From NCBI GenBank assembly GCA_009363875.1, contig CM018685.1, positions 53,703,087 through 53,767,086 of the forward strand: a stretch of 64,000 nucleotides of DNA, read 5' to 3'. The position numbers and the translations under genes are program-made. How positions within the stretch are numbered: the first letter of the stretch is position 1; the number at the start of each line of letters is the position of its first letter. Under the pieces are notes generated by a model. That model worked only from the letters and a program-made list of their open reading frames with translations. It did no database searches and was not told the origin of the DNA. Source of the stretch: Mikania micrantha (taxonomy: Eukaryota > Streptophyta > Magnoliopsida > Asterales > Asteraceae). Positions 56,701 through 64,000 of this stretch are shown here, piece by piece.

Positions 56701-57036
56701 AACAAATCTAGTGCATGAACTGAGAACATATCAGAGAACATGTGCGAGAACATATCCTAGTCCTGTATGAACATATCTCTAAAAACATGTGTTACAATGC
56801 GATGAGCTGGGTAATACTCTAACATGTTTTTGAAATAACAGGACTGTGTATAACTACGAACATTTGTGTGATTTCTGTGTACTGAGAACATGTCTGAACT
56901 ATATCAATGTAGTTATACTATATTTTCTTATAATCACATTTCAACATAAAATTCAGGGTAACTGAATATGATTGAATTTATGTGATCGAATGGGTTATAT
57001 CTTTATGTTCTTGAACTGACCTGAGTTTGTCTGCAT

Positions 57037-58041
57037 ATGAGCAGAACAATGGCTCCTAAACGAGGTCGATCAGCTAAGAAAGCTGCCAAGAACGTTACTA
57101 ACCCTGAGCCGAATCAAGTTCCACCGGTAAATACTGAATCAAATCCAGATCCACAGGTTAATCTGGAAACAAGTAATGTTCCACCAGTGAACCCGGGAGT
57201 TAACATTGTTCCACCTGCTGGTGCAAGTGGATCTGAATCGAACGAAGCAATGATAGCACGAATTGTGCGAGAACAACTATCTGCTTGTGATGTCTTGATA
57301 CAACACCAACCTCATAACACTGCGGGTTCTGGTGGGGATCACAATCACAATGAACATAATGCTACTGGTGGTAACGTAGGAACTCATAATATCACCGGAA
57401 CAACAACAAAAACAACTGCTCCTGATCCATCTCAGCAAGGATGTACATACAAGTACTTTGCTTCTTGCAATCCTCCTACCTTCACGGGCAAGGAAGGAGC
57501 AGCGGGACTGTTAAGGTGGATTGAGGAAATGGAAACTAAACTTAAAATCAGCCAGTGTTTGGCGGAGCATAAGGTGTCTTATGCTGCTTGTTCTTTGAAA
57601 GAGTCAGCTCTAACCTGGTGGAATACCCAGGCAAAAACGTTGGGATCAACTACAGTCGATTTGATGGGCTGGAACGATTTTAAAACTCTGATTAGATCAG
57701 AGTACTGCCCACTCACTGAAATTCAAAAGCTCCAGGAGGAATTCTGGAATCATTCAATGATCGGTGCTGACTGTTTAGCTTATACCCATCGTTTTCACGA
57801 ACTTACTTGCTTACTTCCCGATATGTTTCCTACGGAAGCAGCTTTGATCGAGAAGTATATTAAGGGTCTGGTTCCCCAGATTAGGGGAATGGTAACTGCA
57901 TCTGAACCCAATACTCTTAAACGTACAATTCTGTTGACCACTAAGCTTACCGATGAGGCGGTAAGGAGTGGTACATTATCCACAAAAACTCAGACGGCTG
58001 CGGGCCGTAGTGATGATGATACTTCTAGTGTTGTGAGAGGC
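57037..58041 (+). pseudogene. Element B gag, truncated
   Basis: MSRTMAPKRGRSAKKAAKN start, Pro/Asn-rich linker, then the capsid core (CNPPTFTGKEGAAGLLRWIE, LTWWNTQAKTLG, EFWNHSMIG, IRGMVTA), very close to element A gag. Similarity to A ends after TSSVV (about 58040), where the sequence passes into an unrelated noncoding repeat. The zinc knuckles and all of pol are missing. The ORF continues to 58224 only by chance. Confidence 0.88.
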
Positions 58042-58560
58042 ACTAAATCCCCGATGTACTATGGGACCTGTCTAGCTTTCCTGGGGACTTCTGATGAGAG
58101 TACAATCACTTATAGGCCAAAGCATATCATATCAAACACCTTACAAACTAAAATGATTCTAATATGTCACACGGTATTCAATTTTGAGTACCATTCCTTG
58201 TGTTTTCCCAATGAGTCCAAATGATTTACTTGTTTGTGGTTCTATTCAATTTTGATTCAAATTCTTATTAGAATTAAGTTTGTTAAGATGAACATGTAGT
58301 AACTGGAAGGGTGAAATACCTGTAGTTGAGACTCCTGTCTAGGAAAGCGATTCATAATCTCTGACGAGGGACCAGTCTGGCTTTCCTGGGGATTCTTAAT
58401 GAGAGTATTTTTACCTATAGGCCAAAGCATGTTACATTTTGCAAGCAACATTAATTTTAATAAGCCAAAAAGTTGACCATCTTGGATACCACACCTTAAT
58501 ATTTCTAATCAAATTCAAAATGATTTCAATACATTGTTTATACAATTTCAAACATTATGA
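58042..58560. other. Noncoding, two-copy direct repeat
   Basis: A segment with CTTTCCTGGGGA...AATGAGAGTA...TATAGGCCAAAGCAT occurs at about 58070-58135 and again at 58380-58435. Probably part of the 3' noncoding region of element E. Confidence 0.5.
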
Positions 58561-59540
58561 CATCATACTTAGAATTAGTGATGGTGATTCATCACTACAT
58601 CTCACAAGCCATGATGTCATGTTCCTTTGATAAATTATAATATATGTGTTATGATTCAAGAAAGTTAATAATATCATACCTAAGATTGTGATGGTGATAC
58701 ATCACTACATCTAAGAGTTATGATGTTATCTTTCTCATATTGATAATGTATATGTTATGATTCAAGAACTCCAATATATCATACTTAAGATGTCATTTTT
58801 CCCTTGTTCTATAATATATATGTTATGATTCAAGAAAGTTAATAATATCATACCTAAGATTGTAATGGTGATGCATTACTACATCTAAAGGCTATGTTGT
58901 TAGCTTTCCTTGGATTTATAATGTCTATGTTATGATTCAATACCTCAATGTTATCTTACTCAATTGAGGCTAGTGATGGTGATTCATCATTATGTCTCAA
59001 AAGATATGATGTCATTTCTCCTTGTTGTATTCTACCTATGTTAGGTCCAAGAAAGTAGTAGCATTATTCCTAAAGATCTTTTGATGGTGATACATCACTA
59101 CATCAATAGGTTATAGTGTTAACTTTCCTGGATTGATAATAAATATGTTATGATTTTCAGAATGCCATGATATCATACTTAAGACTTGTGATTGTGATTC
59201 ATCACTATGTCTCACAAAGTATGATTTCATCTCCTTTTGTTTAATTCAACCTAAGTTGTGATTCAAGAAGTTAGTAACATTTTACCTAAAAGATTGTGAT
59301 GGTGATACATCTCTATATCAAAAGGTTAGGGTGTTACTCTTCTTTGAGTTGACAATGTACATGTTTTAATTTTTATAACTCCATGGTATCATACTTGAAG
59401 TTAGTGATGGTGATTCATCAATGTGTTTCATAAGATGTGATGTCATCTCGCTGTTTTATTTTACTTGTGTTATGATTCAAGCAACATTAAACTTAAGATT
59501 TTTGATGGTGATTCATCAGTAAATCTGAAAGGTCATAATA
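58560..59540 (+). repeat. About 110-bp tandem array with alternating (dimeric) units
   Basis: Nine copies of GTGATGGTGATTCATCAC (itself an inverted repeat, GTGATG...CATCAC) lie near 58578, 58688, 58861, 58973, 59081, 59190, 59300, 59405 and 59503. Units alternate between a GATTCATC type followed by CTCA...ATGATGTCAT and a GATACATC type followed by CTA...GTTAT/GTTAC. That gives a dimer of about 220 bp. Noncoding. Confidence 0.8.
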
Positions 59541-59559
59541 TTGCATATTTCAATATTCG

Positions 59560-61121
59560 AACTCGTGTTTTTCTATGTTTCAAACAAATCACAATGATTT
59601 CCGATCTTATTATTTAACCAAGACACACTGATTTCTTACTATGTCTTGTTTAAATTTCAATAGAAAGACATGATTTGGACTTATGAATTTAATTATGGGT
59701 GATTCCATATAAACTTTTAAAACAATTCCACATGAATCATACCATTGATTTTTAGACAAATCATTTTATATTCACATATTTAGACAACAACTCAAAGATT
59801 CAATGATATTTAAATTAAGCTTAATGATAATTAGTTATCATAACTATTAAAGCTTACATTATCAAATAACTATGTATTCTACATCATTCGTTTACCCAAA
59901 AATTGATCATCTATCAATTCATCAGTTACAATCGAGAGATTTCATTTCAAAATCCCAATGTTGAAAACCTCTATACTCGTGCAATTCTTAAAGGCAAGAC
60001 AAAGCCTCCCACACCTATTCAAGCTTGTCTAAGGTTTTTGTTAGCCTTGGTAGGCGTTTGGTATGCTATCAAAGTATTAGTAGTGTGGTGGGTTGGCTGC
60101 GGTATACCCTATATATAAGCACTAATAGTACATTGATAGTAGGACCAAAAGCTTGATCAAGGGCCAGAGTAGTCAATTCAATCTACAGTTTTGGAGTAAA
60201 ATATTCTATGTCAAACTAAAGATACCAATAATCACATGAATCATGCTTTTAAGTTTTAAATGAATTGTACTATATTCGTACGTTCAAACAATGACTCAAG
60301 GATCCAATGATAAGCAGTTATTACAAACATATAACATCACCTACTAGTGTACTCTATATCATTCGTATATTCAAAATCAATCATTTAGAAATCCATATAA
60401 CTATGAGATTCAGTTGCAAAATTGCAATGTTTAATATCTCTAAATTCATATGGTATCTAAGTATTAGACAAATATTCAAACGTCTATTCAAATATAGTTA
60501 AGGTTAGATTAGTCTTGGTAGGTAATTGGAATGCTATCAAAGTATTAGTGATGTGGTGGGTTGGCTGCGGTATACCCTATATATAAGCACCAACAGTACA
60601 ATGATAGTAGCACCGAAAGCTTGACCAAGTATAGGATTAGGCAGTTTAATCTACATTTTGAGTGAACTATTCTTCAGTTAAGAATAAACAACAAATAAAT
60701 TAGCATTCATATAACAACATCTTGAGAATATTTTTATACCAAGTTATTCAAATACATTTGTAGATTATATCACTATGAGTTAAGTCAACTATCGTTAGAT
60801 TCAAAACTCCCATAACAAGTAACCAAGTTGTATATAAATCCAAAGATCTTTGTATGTTAATAATACCTATTCAGATTAAAGTTCCTTCTTGTTTCAAAGT
60901 CCTAAAACAAATTGTGACTTTAAACTCTCCTAAACAAGTAATTAGTGGTATAAATATTGAGACACTAGCCTATAGCATTAATAATTACAATTCTATTCAC
61001 ATTAAATCAAGAACAAAAGATATTAATTTCCTAAAAAAAATTTCAATAACAAAAGGTTAGAGAGAGACAAAACAAATTGAATGAAACAACTAACACTCGA
61101 CAAAAGGAAGTCTACTAAATA
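59560..61121 (+). other. 3' noncoding region of element E with a duplicated segment
   Basis: A segment containing GGTATGCTATCAAAGTATTA, TGTGGTGGGTTGGCTGCGG and ATACCCTATATATAAGCAC is present at about 60050-60170 and, slightly changed, at about 60520-60640. CCTATATATAAGCAC could act as a TATA box, but no gene follows. Short spurious ORFs only. Confidence 0.5.
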
Positions 61122-61156
61122 AATTTCGGGACGAAATTCTTTAAAGTAGGGGAGAC
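61122..61156 (+). promoter_or_regulatory. Pre-PPT palindrome and polypurine tract of element E
   Basis: The perfect palindrome AATTTCG-GGA-CGAAATT (61122-61138) is identical to the two in element D. It is followed by the polypurine tract AAAGTAGGGGAGAC (61143-61156) directly before the LTR start TGTAATCCCC. Confidence 0.85.
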
Positions 61157-62609
61157 TGTAATCCCCAAGGTTTTTCGTTTCGAATTTAAATTGTAATAAT
61201 ACAAATTTGTAATTTAACAAATTTGATGAAGGGTTCATTTTAATTCATAAGCATATATCTTTTATAAGATCACATACCTATATATATACATTTTATAAAA
61301 TTATAAAGTTAATAAAAGATAAAATAATAAATATAGTTATTATATATATATATATATATATATTAATTATAAACAATAATATTAATACTAATCATATATT
61401 AAGACGTAATAAAAATTAAATTTATAAAAGTAATAAATCTTTAAAGCAAAAAAATAATAATAATAAAAATAAAAATAAAAAGTTTATAATATTTGAAACA
61501 TTCGATTTATTAAGTTAAACTATGATATTAGAAAAGTTTGATAAAGTTTATAAAAAAAATTAATGATAGTAACGAGTTTATAAACTTTTAGTAATGGCAA
61601 ACATGTGAAATAATAAATCTCAAATGAGGAGGGGCTGACTTGTAATAAAAGAAAACTGGTTTTGTGATAGGAGAAACTTTTGAAACTAAATTAATAAGCA
61701 TTAAAAGAAGAGGGACCTGAACTGCAATATTTCTTTCTTCTTCCTATTCAAAACAGAGACCCATTTCGAGCACCCATTCGGACCCCGCTATCACCGGTTA
61801 ATTGCATAATCGACCAAATGACATCAACTAAATTCAAAATATAAATGGCAACGCGTTTACACTTCAATTCAGGTCCTAATCATGCGAGAAATTCCAAAAA
61901 TAACATACTTTAATGCGTAATAAACCTTCCAAAACTATAAGTCACGACCGTGAATTCAAAGCCTAACCAAACGGGTATAAAACCTTAAATTGAACAAATA
62001 AATTTCTTCCTCTCACCCTCACGAACAAGTCTGAGCAAGAAATTAAAGCACACAACATCGTTTGATCGTGATTCGAACTCAAGAAAGGGACGCACCTGTT
62101 ACTCACCCGATCTCCATAAATCAAACACTAAACAGGTCACTCTCTATACTAATCTACTCGTAACATTATAGGGATCAAAAGCCCTATAGATTCAAGGGCT
62201 TACAAACTATGTGTTTATCGAATTGGATCGAAATATAGATTAGGGTTCTTCGGTTCCTTGTAAGAGAATTGGGGGGAACCGGAAATTACAGGTTTTTATA
62301 TTTTTGATTTAAAACAAAACTTGATAATGAGGCTGGTTCATCTGGCTAAAATGGGCACGGTTTAAACTTGGATCCAGGCAGACCCGGGTTCTAATCTTCC
62401 GGATACACCATAACCTGTTTTTTTTTCTGCTTATTCCATCTATAATTTTTTTTGATAAAAATAAATTTAAAAATCCTAAAATTCATTTTTTACATATTCT
62501 GTAAAAAAAAATCATTCAAATTCTAAATATGAATTATGGTAATTTATTAAACTCATTGATTTATATTAAAAAAAGGAATGTATTGGATTTCTTTCAAAAT
62601 ATTTTCTAT

Positions 62610-62646
<37 letters not shown>

Positions 62647-64000
62647 TTTCAAAAATATTTTAACGCATACTTAGTTAGTATATTCGAAATTTTTATCTTT
62701 TAAATTTTGAAATTTACGTAAAATATTTTAAAGAGAATATATTCATATATTCATGAAATCTTATTTCTAACTTTTTGATACATATTTACTTACTAATATT
62801 CAAACCTCTAAAATATATTTTCTTTTAGACTTTGAAATTAACATAAAGAATATTTTGAAAAGTAAATGATTTAAAATAATCTATAATGATTTTTAATAAA
62901 AATAAAATAGTTTTTTTAAAACAAATGGTTCTTTCAAATAAGTCATGTGTAAAATTTGTAAATTCTTTAAAATAAATAACTATTCTAAATGACTATATAT
63001 TTACAAATTCATACTTTTATTTCAATAGCTTTTTTTTAAAAAAAAGAAATGGGTGGAATATATTCAAACATTATTCTTAGAATTTCCAATACAAAATAAT
63101 AAATAAATAGAATACTTAATTTTCTATTTTAAAGAATATTATTAAATATTCTTAAAACATTTATTCTAGTTTATTCAAACGAAAATGTTGATAAATAAAT
63201 AAAGAGAATATTGTATATTCTTTTTTATTTACTATTCAACATTGTGAGAATATTTATTTAAATAAATATTTCAAACTTAGATTCATTCAACTAAGACGTT
63301 CATTAGAATGCCATAGTTATACGATCTTGAACATAAACTTTAGGATGCTAAGACTCGTTACTCAAGCTTTAGGGTGAGTAGAAAGCTTTGCTCCTCAATC
63401 ATTAATCAAAGACTTGGAACTAGCTAAGCATTTAAACATGTGAGTTTCTTCACACTCCCTTTTACATTTTTGTTTTTGGGATGTTACACATGTACGTCTT
63501 ATTCAAACTTTATTCAATCTATTATTCATTCAATCTATGATGCAAGCCTTAGACTAGTTAGCTTTATGTGTTAGAGTCTAGACTTATACAATGTGTTGAT
63601 TCTATGTGTGATTATATGTGTGTTGCCAGTCAAGCAATCTAGTATTTAGTAGTCTAAGATGGTTAGATACTATGTTCGCAAAGGCTTTTGCCTTTGTGTG
63701 AAAAAGGTGAAAAGTACACCTAGCAAACTGGTTGAATTATAACTGTTAATTTATAGTATGGCCATACTTGAATTAATATGTTGTAAGGATACTTGTTTGG
63801 ACACAAGCAATTGTTATTCATTCATTCTATTTATTCAAACTTGTATTCATGCTATGCTTATGATACATATCTAGCTAGGCTATTGTTTGCATCCTTTTTA
63901 TACTTAATATTTAAACTTAGTGTGTGAACTCACCAACTATGCAAATAGTTGGCAAACTCTTATTTTACATGTGTAACAGGATAAGGAAGCATGATGAAGA
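61157..64000 (+). mobile_element. 3' LTR of element E (runs off right edge)
   Basis: Starts TGTAATCCCCAAGG right after the polypurine tract and continues for at least 2.84 kb without coding sequence or an LTR end. It shows no resemblance to the element B LTR, so E is either a different element fused to B remnants by deletion or a hybrid. At about 62335-62400 the plus strand has a tRNA-like patch (TGGCTAAAATGGGC, then GGGTTCTAATC). TA microsatellites are at 61339-61363 and 62612-62644. Confidence 0.75.

Noticed and set aside
58042..58224. C-terminal extension of element B gag ORF
   Set aside because: Similarity to element A gag stops at about 58040. The rest is repeat DNA read by chance.
60095..60125. 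TATATATAAG motif as a gene promoter (also at about 60580)
   Set aside because: Part of a duplicated noncoding segment with no ORF downstream.

Overview
This 64 kb window is plant nuclear DNA. It is AT-rich and dominated by nested LTR retrotransposons, several of which use a primer-binding site of the TGGTATCAGAGC type (initiator-Met tRNA). It also carries MITEs, hAT, Harbinger and Helitron pieces, and one intronless LRR receptor-like-protein gene. The style of the Ty3/Gypsy Tekay-type LTRs and the resistance-type gene suggest a dicot, most likely Asteraceae. That placement is from recalled family resemblance, not from a search. Letters A-E are my labels for the Gypsy elements.

Left third (1-14.5 kb): element A, a Tekay-like chromovirus on the minus strand. 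Its integrase runs off the left edge and is split by a 2.7 kb solo LTR with a 5-bp target duplication (193-2896). Reading 5' to 3' on the minus strand, A has an LTR remnant (about 11.1-8.97 kb), a PBS, an extra 269-codon leader ORF, a tandem hairpin array, gag, and a broken pol. Beyond it lie two more LTR fragments (11.1-12.2 kb), a dead PIF/Harbinger ORF1 (12.4-13.4 kb) and a 321-bp Harbinger MITE with TTA target sites.

Middle (14.5-34 kb): mostly noncoding. A non-autonomous hAT element (17041-17931, 8-bp target duplication) ends 240 bp upstream of the only convincing cellular gene, an LRR receptor-like protein (18172-21213). A 5.06 kb Ty1/Copia element (24031-29093, target duplication TAGAT) has a decayed polyprotein. 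A LINE fragment, a Helitron-like 3' end and two long-TIR MITEs sitting in one TA microsatellite follow.

34-46.5 kb: element D, a complete, young Tekay-type chromovirus (35456-45034, two 2270-bp LTRs, target duplication AATTA). It is inserted in an older LTR that carries its own tandem repeats. D keeps gag, protease, RT, RNase H, integrase and chromodomain in order, but has three in-frame stops and a gag frame break.

46.5-64 kb: a fold-back element, a small Helitron and a MITE are followed by element C, a Reina-like chromovirus on the minus strand with a 225-bp LTR, one homopolymer frameshift and no gag. C abuts the truncated LTR of element B, a sister of A with the same layout: LTR, PBS, leader-ORF remnant, large hairpin arrays, gag. 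B's gag breaks off at about 58.04 kb into noncoding tandem repeats. These lead to the polypurine tract and LTR of element E, which runs off the right edge.

Most interesting signals: (1) ladders of short palindromes with an exact 3-nt spacer in several different LTR families, with covarying arms; (2) the leader ORF plus hairpin-array layout shared by A and B; (3) an identical 17-bp palindrome just upstream of the polypurine tract in D (twice) and E.
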